Positions 1-5,537 of a stretch of 7,167 nucleotides of DNA are shown here, piece after piece. The notes under the pieces are model-generated. The model made no database searches. It worked only from the letters and a program-made list of their open reading frames with translations, and was not told the DNA's origin. A program made the position numbers and the translations under genes. The stretch is taken from NCBI GenBank assembly GCA_023396615.1, contig JAEWVM010000239.1, forward strand, positions 1-7,167. The letters run 5' to 3'. The stretch comes from Spirochaetota bacterium. GTDB taxonomy: Bacteria; Spirochaetota; UBA4802; JAFGJZ01. How positions within the stretch are numbered: position 1 is the first letter of the stretch; each line of letters opens with the position of its first letter.

Positions 1-207
1 GACATGTTTCCGTCTTTCTTACTGAATAAAATTAAACCGATATACACCGAAGTTGAAGGATGGAAAGAAGATATTTCTCAATGCAGAAATTATAACGACC
101 TTCCCGAAAAAGCCAGAAGATACATCGACTTTTTGGAAGAATCCGTAGGCATAAAAATCTCTATGATTTCAGTCGGTCCTGACAGAGAAAATACAATAAA
201 AAGATAA
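1..207 (+). CDS. purA: Adenylosuccinate synthetase, C-terminal fragment (5' end outside window)
   Basis: This is the C-terminal ~68 codons of adenylosuccinate synthetase, the GTP-dependent enzyme that joins IMP and aspartate to give adenylosuccinate in AMP synthesis. The frame is open from base 1 and ends at TAA 205-207. The ATG at base 4 is internal, because full-length enzymes are about 420-430 residues. Recognition rests on the characteristic tail: K-P-I-Y-x-E-x-x-G-W-K-E-D-I, then L-P-E-K-A-R-x-Y-I, and near the end the hallmark I-S-V-G-P-D-R-E-N-T-I, which belongs to the nucleotide-binding end of the protein. The catalytic N-terminal part cannot be judged here. The gene is followed 6 bases later by a strong hairpin terminator, so it is the last gene of its transcript. 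The identification is from recalled family motifs and is considered secure. Confidence 0.93.
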   Translation, partial: DMFPSFLLNKIKPIYTEVEGWKEDISQCRNYNDLPEKARRYIDFLEESVGIKISMISVGPDRENTIKR

Positions 208-213
208 AACAAA

Positions 214-235
214 CCCCGCGAAAGCGGGGATTTTT
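214..235. terminator. Rho-independent terminator, probably bidirectional, between purA and the VOC gene
   Basis: CCCCGC (214-219) pairs perfectly with GCGGGG (224-229) around a GAAA tetraloop (220-223). On the plus strand the stem is followed by ATTTTTAT, a usable U-tract for purA. Read on the minus strand, the same stem is followed by TTTGTTTTATC, an interrupted U-tract that could stop the opposing transcript. The stop codon of the minus-strand VOC gene (TAA, 236-234) lies inside the T-run, so both genes end at this one structure. Confidence 0.88.
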
Positions 236-617
236 ATATTGTAATTTCAACCTTATTTCCTTCGGGATCAAGAACAGCGCATTCATAATAGCCGTCTCCG
301 GTTGTTCTGGGCTTGCTTGCTATTGTAAAACCTTCTTTTTCTAAAATGATTGCAAGTTCATCAACTTTTTCTTTACTTCCAACTGATATAGCAAAATGAG
401 AAAATCCAAGCATTTCTTTTAATGCGGATTCGTTTACATCATCTCTGCTCATAATTTCGATTCTTGCAGATTCTCCCTGAAAGCTGAGAAAATATGATCT
501 AAACCCTGTATTTTTATTATGATACATTTCATTTGAAGTCATGCCGAAATAAGATACGTAGAAATTCTTAAGTTTCTCAATATCCTTTGCCCAAACGGCG
601 ATATGTTCTATTTTCAT
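234..617 (-). CDS. VOC-superfamily (glyoxalase/bleomycin-resistance/dioxygenase fold) protein
   Basis: This 127-residue protein has the paired beta-alpha-beta-beta-beta layout of a single-chain VOC-fold protein. The first module (about 1-60) opens with the typical M-K-I-E-H-I-A-V-W and contains L-K-N-F-Y-x-x-Y-F-G-M. The second (about 70-127) opens G-F-S-H-F-A-I-S-V and closes with V-L-D-P-E-G-N-K-V-E-I. Residues in the usual metal-ligand positions are present: His5, Glu54, His74 and Glu124, the set seen in glyoxalase I-type enzymes. The substrate cannot be read from sequence; lactoylglutathione lyase-like detoxification is one option among many for this superfamily. The start is supported by AAGGA (624-628) 6 nt upstream. 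That ribosome site overlaps the TAA stop of the small gene before it (gap 9 nt), so the two are probably co-transcribed and coupled. It ends at the terminator shared with purA. Confidence 0.87.
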   Translation of the reverse strand: MKIEHIAVWAKDIEKLKNFYVSYFGMTSNEMYHNKNTGFRSYFLSFQGESARIEIMSRDDVNESALKEMLGFSHFAISVGSKEKVDELAIILEKEGFTIASKPRTTGDGYYECAVLDPEGNKVEITI

Positions 618-626
618 TTGATTTCC

Positions 627-896
627 TTAGGCGAATGCGTCGAATAACGCGCCCGGAACTGCAGATGCTGCACGAATGCCTGCTTTATCGGTATAAAATG
701 ACATCTTCGGATTATTCTGAGACTTCAATATTTCCGACTCTTCTTCTGCAGAAGCCTTATAAATCTCACGTGAAGATTGACGATAGTTTTCAACGGCACG
801 GATTCTATCAACCGGATTGGAAGGATAATTCGGCCATAGAACAAGTTTGTTGTTCTGCCCCAAAGATATGTTTGAAATTCCTGATGAAATATCCAT
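627..896 (-). CDS. Small hypothetical protein (89 aa) upstream of the VOC gene
   Basis: I do not recognise this protein. It is 89 residues, cysteine-free, and has no transmembrane segment or signal peptide. The N-terminal third is rich in Ser, Asn, Gly and Pro and is probably flexible (around residues 1-30, ending P-N-Y-P-S-N-P-V-D-R-I). The middle (about 30-58) is charged and likely helical (R-A-V-E-N-Y-R, then A-E-E-E-S-E-I-L-K). The tail is Ala-rich and uncharged apart from Asp (ending G-A-L-F-D-A-F-A). Reasons to believe it is real: codon use resembles its neighbours; its stop is 9 nt before the VOC start and forms part of that gene's ribosome site; and the overlapping readings on both strands look like shadows rich in Cys, Trp, Phe and Arg. 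A TAA lies two codons upstream of the ATG, so this ATG is the first possible. The start has no clear Shine-Dalgarno, which lowers confidence. Confidence 0.6.
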   Translation of the reverse strand: MDISSGISNISLGQNNKLVLWPNYPSNPVDRIRAVENYRQSSREIYKASAEEESEILKSQNNPKMSFYTDKAGIRAASAVPGALFDAFA

Positions 897-948
897 GTAT
901 TACTTATCGGTCTAACGGAGAAATAACTCAAGCATTTTTTTATGGACA

Positions 949-954
949 ATTATA
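949..954 (-). promoter_or_regulatory. Candidate -10 element for the small-protein/VOC unit
   Basis: On the minus strand this is a perfect TATAAT, 52 nt upstream of the small gene's ATG in the 94-bp divergent gap (897-990). The only good -35-like hexamer, TTGAAA (983-978), sits 23 nt away, which is too far for a standard sigma-70 promoter. At 17 nt the hexamer is TGAATT, which is weak. It is reported as a plausible -10 only. Confidence 0.3.
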
Positions 955-990
955 TCTTTTAATAAAGAGTAAATTCATTTCAAGGAAAAC

Positions 991-1401
991 ATGTTTTCAA
1001 AATCATTATTCTTACTTCGCGGACTTCCCGGTGCCGGAAAAACAGCAATAGCAGAAATTCTATCTGAAAACGGGAAATATCCTTTTTTTTCTATCGATGA
1101 TTATTTTACTAATCAATCATCTGGAAAATATTCATTCGATTATAAAACAAATCACCTTGCATATAAACATTGCGAGAACATGACGCGCGAAGCTCTTTCT
1201 TCCGGCTGTGATAAAGTTTTTGTTCACAACACTTTTACGGCAGAATGGGAAATGGAACCCTATTTTAAAATGGCTTCAGAAATGTCATATAATTTATTTG
1301 TTCTTACTGTGGAAAACCGTCACGGAGGAAAAAACATTCATGAAATTTCCTCCGATCAGATTCAGAAAATGGCAGAGAAGTACAAGGTTAAGCTATACTG
1401 A
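991..1401 (+). CDS. Small P-loop NTPase/kinase, N4BP2-like (polynucleotide-kinase group)
   Basis: This 136-residue soluble protein is built around a P-loop kinase core. Walker A is G-L-P-G-A-G-K-T at residues 11-18. A conserved I-D-D-Y-F follows at 35-39. Then comes V-H-N-T-F-T (78-83) with W-E-M-E-P-Y (86-91), the pattern of the V-D-N-T-x-T...W-E-M-x-P-Y signature of the N4BP2-like and PNK-like ATP-binding domains. The C-terminal K-N-I-H-E-I-S (114-120) matches the lid region (usually R-N-x-H-G-V-P) with Lys in place of Arg. Members of this group phosphorylate nucleic-acid ends or other small acceptors; the substrate of this short stand-alone form is unknown. The start has AGGA at 983-986, 4 nt before the ATG. 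It is convergent with iorB (19-nt gap) and divergent from the small-protein/VOC unit, so it is probably transcribed alone. Fold assignment is firm and function is not. Confidence 0.83.
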   Translation: MFSKSLFLLRGLPGAGKTAIAEILSENGKYPFFSIDDYFTNQSSGKYSFDYKTNHLAYKHCENMTREALSSGCDKVFVHNTFTAEWEMEPYFKMASEMSYNLFVLTVENRHGGKNIHEISSDQIQKMAEKYKVKLY

Positions 1402-1420
1402 TTACTTTCTTATAGTTTGA

Positions 1421-1996
1421 CTATTTTTTCAAACTTCTTCCTGCAAGAAAGGCTTTTATATTCATCTCAACAAATTTTTCTTTAACGCAGACTTTCACAG
1501 ATTCAAGCCATTCGTTTTCGCTGAACTCAAGATAATTAGAAAGAATTCCAAGCATCACAATATTAAGCGCTTTCTGACTTCCTATTTCTTTAAGAACAGA
1601 TTCAGTCTCTGCAATCATAATATTTTTTACATTTACATTCAGATATTCTTTGATATCCTGCGGATACTCAAGAACTCCCTGCTGAACAGGAACCGGATCA
1701 ATCTTAAAATCATTAACAATCATTGCTCCCTGATCAGAAAGAAATTCAATTTTTCTGAGAGATTCCAAAAGCTCAAGACTAACAACATAGTCAGCTTTAC
1801 CTTTTGCTATAAGCGGTGAATATATTTTTGTACCGAAACGCACACAGCATTCGACGCTTCCGCCGCGCTGAGCCATTCCGTGAACCTCTGATTCTTTTAC
1901 ATCATAACCCGCGCGGAGTGCAGTTTCCATGAGAACTTTGCTCGCAAGGATTACTCCCTGTCCGCCTACTCCGCAAAAAATTATATTTTTTTCCAT
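1421..1996 (-). CDS. iorB: Indolepyruvate:ferredoxin oxidoreductase, beta subunit
   Basis: This is the small subunit of the 2-oxoacid:ferredoxin oxidoreductase that oxidatively decarboxylates aryl pyruvates (indolepyruvate, phenylpyruvate, 4-hydroxyphenylpyruvate) to aryl-acetyl-CoA, with ferredoxin as the usual electron partner. It corresponds to the gamma (POR) domain of pyruvate:ferredoxin oxidoreductase. Visible signatures are N-I-I-F-C-G-V-G-G-Q-G-V-I (4-16) and E-V-H-G-M-A-Q-R-G-G-S-V (37-48). Length (191 aa) is normal. Start choice: a GTG at 2011-2009 would overlap the iorA stop by 4 nt (GTGA) and add five residues, M-R-N-R-F. The ATG at 1996 is preferred because it has GAGGA (2005-2009) 8 nt upstream, and the family usually begins just before the G-x-G-G-Q-G loop. 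It is the last gene of the paaK-ACT-iorA-iorB operon. I see no convincing terminator after it. Confidence 0.92.
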   Translation of the reverse strand: MEKNIIFCGVGGQGVILASKVLMETALRAGYDVKESEVHGMAQRGGSVECCVRFGTKIYSPLIAKGKADYVVSLELLESLRKIEFLSDQGAMIVNDFKIDPVPVQQGVLEYPQDIKEYLNVNVKNIMIAETESVLKEIGSQKALNIVMLGILSNYLEFSENEWLESVKVCVKEKFVEMNIKAFLAGRSLKK

Positions 1997-2004
1997 AAAC
2001 CGAT

Positions 2005-2009
2005 TCCTC
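2005..2009 (-). promoter_or_regulatory. Ribosome-binding site for iorB, overlapping the iorA stop
   Basis: GAGGA on the minus strand, 8 nt before the ATG at 1996. The TGA stop of iorA (2010-2008) shares bases with it (TGAGGA), so ribosomes ending on iorA cover the iorB ribosome site. This decides for ATG 1996 over GTG 2011, which has no Shine-Dalgarno. Confidence 0.65.
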
Positions 2010-3561
2010 ACTTTTTAAGTATGCACTTGCGTTTTACGATGATAACCGAAGGCTCTTCTGCCGCCGTTTCTTCAGCAAGAACTCTTTCAAGATTGTCTTT
2101 TTCAATAGGATCAACAGTAACAACTCTTTTTACTCCGCATGCAAGACAGAGAGCCTCAAAATTCAGTTCAGGAGAAGGATCTCCGAGAAGAGTCTTTCCT
2201 GTCGAAGGATTTTCCTGATGTCCTGTCATTCCGGTCGTACGGTTATCAAGAATAATAACTGTTCCTGTTCCGCCGTTATAAACAATATCTATCAAACCGG
2301 TAATTCCCGAATGAATGAAAGTCGAATCTCCGAGAACAGCTACGCTTTTTCTGGCAAGAGCATTTCCCCAGGCTTTTTCAAAACCTAGATGCATGCTTAC
2401 GCTTGCTCCCATACATCCCTGACTGTGCATCGCATTATATGGAGGAAGAACTCCCAACGTATAACATCCTATGTCTCCGTTTACAATCAGGTTGAGCTTT
2501 TTGATGGCATTAAAAACCAGAGCATGAGGGCATCCCTTGCAAAGTGCCGGCGGACGGTTGGGAATTGTTCCGGCATAAGAATTGATGCTGTTTGAATGTT
2601 TTTTTCCGTTAAGAGCAGAATCTACGATGTCGGCATTCAGTTCTCCGCAAAGAGGAATTACTTCTTTTCCGGTCACTTTTATTCCAAGCGCTTTTACATA
2701 ATCTTCGATAAAAGGATCAAGTTCTTCAACAACAAAAAGCTCGTCATTCATCGAAGCAAATTCTCTGATCATCTTATCAGGCAGAGGCCACATCATTCCA
2801 ATCTTAAGGACATTATCATCCGGACAGGTTTCTTTAACGTATTGATATGAAATACCGGCCGTAATTATTCCCCGTTTTGTTTTTCCTTTTTCAATGCGGT
2901 TAATGCCCGAAGTATATGAATACTCGCGCATCTTTTCAAGCTGTTCTTCAACAAACTTATGTCTTGGTCTCGCATGAGCCGGAATCATTACATATTTCTG
3001 TGGATTAATCGGAAACTCCCTCAACTCTGATTCTTTTCTTTCTCCGATTTCAACAACTCCCTGAGAATGAGCAATTCTTGTAGTTGTTCTTACAATGACC
3101 GGACGGTCAAACTGTTCGGAAAGATCAAATGCGAGTTTTGTGAAAGAATAGGCTTCATGAGGATCACTAGGTTCAAGCATCGGAAGCTTTGCAGCTCTGG
3201 CATAGTGGCGATTGTCCTGTTCATTCTGCGAGCTCCATGCGCCCGGATCATCCGCGTTGATTATAACAAATCCGGAGGTTACACCTGTGTAAGAAAAAGT
3301 AAACATCGGATCAGCCGCAACATTCAGCCCTACATGCTTCATCGTTGTCATCGAACGGGCACCGGCAATAGCCGCCCCTGCTGCAACTTCAAAGGCAACT
3401 TTTTCATTGCACGACCACTGGCTTTTTACTTCCGGATAGCTGTGCGCCATTGCCTCAAGAATCTCGGTTGAAGGCGTACCAGGATATCCGGCCGCTACTC
3501 TGCAACCTGCTTCATATGCTCCGCGCGCGATAGCTTCATTTCCTAAAAGGACTTTTTTCAT
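2008..3561 (-). CDS. iorA: Indolepyruvate:ferredoxin oxidoreductase, alpha subunit, lacking the C-terminal ferredoxin domain
   Basis: This is the large, thiamine-pyrophosphate-binding subunit of the aryl-pyruvate oxidoreductase. Residues 1-190 form the N-terminal pyrimidine-binding domain (G-Y-P-G-T-P-S-T-E at 25-33, M-K-H-V-G-L-N-V-A-A-D-P at 74-85). Residues about 228-310 form the swivel domain. Residues about 335-517 form the TPP diphosphate-binding domain, with G-D-S (411-413) and D-N (439-440) in the usual GD-to-N Mg/TPP motif. C-K-G-C-P-H (341-346), the Cys of G-D-I-G-C-Y-T-L-G (366) and Cys513 sit where related OFOR enzymes place the four ligands of the TPP-proximal [4Fe-4S] cluster; that alignment is my inference. 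Typical IorA proteins are about 580-650 aa and end in a ferredoxin domain with two [4Fe-4S] motifs. This one stops at 517 aa, four residues after Cys513. There is no room for a broken remnant, because iorB begins 11 nt after the stop. The ATG (3561-3559) overlaps the ACT-gene TAA by one base. Confidence 0.93.
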   Translation of the reverse strand: MKKVLLGNEAIARGAYEAGCRVAAGYPGTPSTEILEAMAHSYPEVKSQWSCNEKVAFEVAAGAAIAGARSMTTMKHVGLNVAADPMFTFSYTGVTSGFVIINADDPGAWSSQNEQDNRHYARAAKLPMLEPSDPHEAYSFTKLAFDLSEQFDRPVIVRTTTRIAHSQGVVEIGERKESELREFPINPQKYVMIPAHARPRHKFVEEQLEKMREYSYTSGINRIEKGKTKRGIITAGISYQYVKETCPDDNVLKIGMMWPLPDKMIREFASMNDELFVVEELDPFIEDYVKALGIKVTGKEVIPLCGELNADIVDSALNGKKHSNSINSYAGTIPNRPPALCKGCPHALVFNAIKKLNLIVNGDIGCYTLGVLPPYNAMHSQGCMGASVSMHLGFEKAWGNALARKSVAVLGDSTFIHSGITGLIDIVYNGGTGTVIILDNRTTGMTGHQENPSTGKTLLGDPSPELNFEALCLACGVKRVVTVDPIEKDNLERVLAEETAAEEPSVIIVKRKCILKK

Positions 3562-3998
3562 TATTCCTGATCTCCGATAATATCAATTTTTTTCATTATG
3601 TTGAATCCTTCCTTGATTAGAAGGTTTTTTGCCGCCTCAATATCCTCAAATCGGAAAATCATCGTTGCTTCATCTCCTTTTTTCTGGGTGAAAGCATACA
3701 TGTATTCAATGTTAAGTTTATTCTCTGCAAAACACTTGATCAGCCTGAGAAGTCCTCCCGGCTTATCATCAATGCCGACACCGAGAACTTCATTCACAGA
3801 TGAAGTAACATTTTCCTTTCTTAAAATATCATGTGCTGTATTCGGTTTATCCACAATCATTCTGAGAATTCCGAAATCATTAATCTCGGCGATAGTGAGA
3901 GTTAAAATGTTAATATGACCCGAGTTAAGAACTTCAAGTACATGCTGAAGACGTCCCGGTTTGTTTTCAATAAATACTGATATCTGCTGAATATTCAT
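3561..3998 (-). CDS. Tandem ACT-domain protein (paaK/ior-associated)
   Basis: This is a 145-residue cytoplasmic protein made of two ACT modules and nothing else. The first spans about 1-66, with the ligand-loop signature E-N-K-P-G-R-L at 11-17. The second spans about 70-140, with D-D-K-P-G-G-L at 77-83. ACT pairs bind amino acids and act as allosteric sensors, and proteins of this layout are known beside phenylacetate-CoA ligase genes. It probably senses an aromatic amino acid or aryl acid and tunes PaaK or IorAB, but no partner is shown by the sequence. It has no DNA-binding domain. The start at 3998 is chosen over an in-frame ATG at 4025 because GAGG (4004-4007) lies 5 nt before it, whereas the longer form would begin inside paaK and add a charged, non-conserved nine residues. 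The gap to paaK is 7 nt, and its stop overlaps the iorA start by one base. Confidence 0.88.
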   Translation of the reverse strand: MNIQQISVFIENKPGRLQHVLEVLNSGHINILTLTIAEINDFGILRMIVDKPNTAHDILRKENVTSSVNEVLGVGIDDKPGGLLRLIKCFAENKLNIEYMYAFTQKKGDEATMIFRFEDIEAAKNLLIKEGFNIMKKIDIIGDQE

Positions 3999-4003
3999 TT
4001 TTG

Positions 4004-4007
4004 CCTC
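4004..4007 (-). promoter_or_regulatory. Ribosome-binding site for the ACT gene, overlapping the paaK stop
   Basis: GAGG on the minus strand, 5 nt before the ATG at 3998. The paaK TGA (4008-4006) is fused into it as TGAGG, the same arrangement as at the iorA/iorB junction. It decides the ACT start. Confidence 0.65.
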
Positions 4008-5307
4008 ACTTTTTTCTTTTATCAATTACACGGACAGCCTTGCCGACACTTCGCTCTATCGAAGAAGGTTCAACAAGAGTAATCTTTGCCGAAATATTAA
4101 GATGAGTTTTAATCTTTGAAGCTATTTTAGAAGAAAGCTCGCTCATGACTTTCATTTCATCAGAAAAAATACTTTCGTTCACTTCAACTTTAACTTCGAT
4201 ATCGTCAAGAGTTCCCTTTCTATCGACTATAATCTGATAATGAGGCTCAACCCCTTCAACGGCGACAAGAACAGATTCGATCTGCGAAGGAAAAACGTTC
4301 ACACCTCGGATGATAAGCATGTCATCTGATCTACCTGTAATTTTTTCCATTTTTGTAAAAACTCTGCCGCAGGAACAATTGTCGCGGTAGAGACGTGTAA
4401 TGTCACGTGAGCGGTATCTTATAACAGGACATGCTTCTTTTGTAAGCGAAGTATAAACAATTTCACCCTGCGATCCTTCAGGAAGAATTTCACCCGTTTC
4501 AGGATTAATAATTTCGACATAAAAATGGTCTTCGAAAACATGCATTCCCTGTTTTGCTTCACATTCACATGAAACACCCGGCCCGATAACTTCGCTCAAC
4601 CCGTAGATGTCATAAGCATCAATATCAAGGCGCGATTCAATTTCAGCACGCATCTCGTTAGTCCATGGCTCAGCACCGAAAATTCCCTTGCGGAGTTTCA
4701 GCTTTTTAAAATCAAGTTCCGGCGCGTTTTTTGCCGCAAAATCTGCAATATTCAATGCGTAAGAAGGTGTGCACGCAAGAAGAGTCGAACCGAAATCTTT
4801 CATAAGCATCAGCTGTTTCTCAGTATTTCCGCCTGAAATAGGAATTGTTGCCGCACCGAGCTTTTCCGCACCGTAATGAAGACCCAATCCTCCGGTAAAG
4901 AGACCGTAACCATAAGCTACCTGAATAATATCGTCTTCAGTCGCACCTATACCTGAAAGACTTCTCGCACAAACTTCAGCCCAGACTTCGACATCATTTT
5001 TAGTATATCCGACAACTGTGGCGTTTCCGGTTGTTCCTGAAGAAGAATGAAGACGCACTACTTTGTTCATCGGAACGGCAAACAATCCGTATGGATAAGA
5101 TTCTCTCATTTCCTGTTTATAAAGAAAAGGAACTCTTTTCATGTCGTCAAATGAAGAGAATGAATCAGGACTAAACCCGGCATCATCAAATTTCTTTTTA
5201 TAAACAGGATTATTTCTATAGGCGTGTTTCAATGACCATTTAAGGCGTTCCAGCTGAAGCTCTTTCAGTTTTTCGAGTGAAATTTTTTCTTTTTCAGGAT
5301 AAAGCAT
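4006..5307 (-). CDS. paaK: Phenylacetate-CoA ligase (AMP-forming)
   Basis: This cytoplasmic member of the ANL adenylating family converts an aryl acid (phenylacetate or relatives such as indoleacetate), ATP and CoA to aryl-CoA, AMP and PPi. It is 433 residues, the normal PaaK length, and complete. Motifs in order: the phosphate-binding loop S-S-S-G-T-T-G (88-94); A-Y-G-Y-G-L-F-T-G-G (131-140); the adenine-side Y-G-L-S-E (235-239); I-R-Y-R-S-R-D (296-302); the paired cysteines C-S-C-G-R (311-315); the hinge G-R-S-D-D-M-L-I-I-R-G-V-N-V-F-P (325-340); and the C-terminal G-K-A-V-R-V with the likely catalytic Lys423. Exact substrate cannot be read out. The ATG at 5307 has GGAG (5313-5316) 5 nt upstream. 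It leads the operon paaK-ACT-iorA-iorB, so its aryl-CoA product is the direct substrate or product of the IorAB enzyme encoded downstream. Confidence 0.93.
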   Translation of the reverse strand: MLYPEKEKISLEKLKELQLERLKWSLKHAYRNNPVYKKKFDDAGFSPDSFSSFDDMKRVPFLYKQEMRESYPYGLFAVPMNKVVRLHSSSGTTGNATVVGYTKNDVEVWAEVCARSLSGIGATEDDIIQVAYGYGLFTGGLGLHYGAEKLGAATIPISGGNTEKQLMLMKDFGSTLLACTPSYALNIADFAAKNAPELDFKKLKLRKGIFGAEPWTNEMRAEIESRLDIDAYDIYGLSEVIGPGVSCECEAKQGMHVFEDHFYVEIINPETGEILPEGSQGEIVYTSLTKEACPVIRYRSRDITRLYRDNCSCGRVFTKMEKITGRSDDMLIIRGVNVFPSQIESVLVAVEGVEPHYQIIVDRKGTLDDIEVKVEVNESIFSDEMKVMSELSSKIASKIKTHLNISAKITLVEPSSIERSVGKAVRVIDKRKK

Positions 5308-5349
5308 AAAAACTCCATTGATAATTGACTTTTCTTAAGTTTAATGGAA

Positions 5350-5362
5350 TTTAACCGTTAAA
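5350..5362. promoter_or_regulatory. Perfect 13-bp palindrome, candidate operator upstream of paaK
   Basis: TTTAACCGTTAAA is symmetric around C5356 (arms TTTAAC and GTTAAA). It is centred 49 bp upstream of the paaK ATG, where a repressor or activator of the aryl-acid operon would be expected to bind. The regulator is not in this window. In AT-rich DNA a 13-bp AT-biased palindrome can arise by chance, so confidence is modest. Confidence 0.3.
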
Positions 5363-5474
5363 AATCCGCAAATCTTTTTTTCTTTTATAACGACCTCTTA
5401 TTATCTCTTATTCAGCTATTAATCTTGAAATCTTTACATATACGAAATCAAAACAGCAATTCATTTCTCGACGT

Positions 5475-5503
5475 TTTACAGAATAATTATCAAATTGTAT
5501 TTA
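5475..5503 (+). promoter_or_regulatory. Weak candidate promoter for the 103-aa gene
   Basis: TTTACA (5475-5480) matches the -35 consensus at 5 of 6 bases. After a 17-nt spacer comes TATTTA (5498-5503), which matches -10 only in its first three bases. This would place the transcript start near 5510, leaving about 28 nt of leader with the AAGAGGA ribosome site. Confidence 0.22.
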
Positions 5504-5537
5504 ACTTATCATTATCCATTATTTAAGAGGATGTATT

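Larger units (their letters stand above)
5308..5537. other. AT-rich divergent intergenic region between paaK and the 103-aa gene
   Basis: This 230-bp non-coding stretch must hold the promoters for the paaK operon (leftward) and for the 103-aa gene (rightward). It contains the paaK ribosome site (GGAG, 5313-5316), a 13-bp palindrome (5350-5362), pyrimidine-rich runs at about 5373-5385, and AAGAGGA (5525-5531) serving the rightward gene. I see no tRNA, stable hairpin, riboswitch or small ORF of note, and no convincing complete sigma-70 promoter toward paaK. Confidence 0.7.

Noticed and set aside
725..949. 74-codon open frame on the minus strand
   Set aside because: It overlaps the 89-aa gene in another frame, has a random-looking basic and aromatic composition, and has no coupling to the downstream VOC gene.
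943..970. TGGACA as a plus-strand -35 for the P-loop gene
   Set aside because: No -10-like hexamer is found at 16-18 nt spacing (AAGAGT/AGAGTA/GAGTAA).
587..1051. 154-codon open frame on the plus strand
   Set aside because: It overlaps the VOC start, the small minus-strand gene and the P-loop gene's start. It has a Cys/Tyr/Phe/Arg-rich composition with no family resemblance and lies opposite better-supported genes.
1415..1434. Inverted repeat GTTTGA...TCAAAC between the P-loop gene and iorB, considered as a terminator
   Set aside because: The six-pair stem is AT-rich with an eight-base loop, and neither strand has a proper U-tract after it. It overlaps the iorB stop region and was not strong enough to call.
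2008..2011. Frameshift explanation for the short IorA
   Set aside because: The stop lies at the normal end of the TPP domain and iorB begins 11 nt later, so there is no hidden ferredoxin-domain coding sequence in any frame.
3067..3471. 134-codon open frame on the plus strand inside iorA
   Set aside because: It is antisense to a conserved TPP-domain enzyme and its Cys/Arg/His-rich composition is typical of an antisense shadow.
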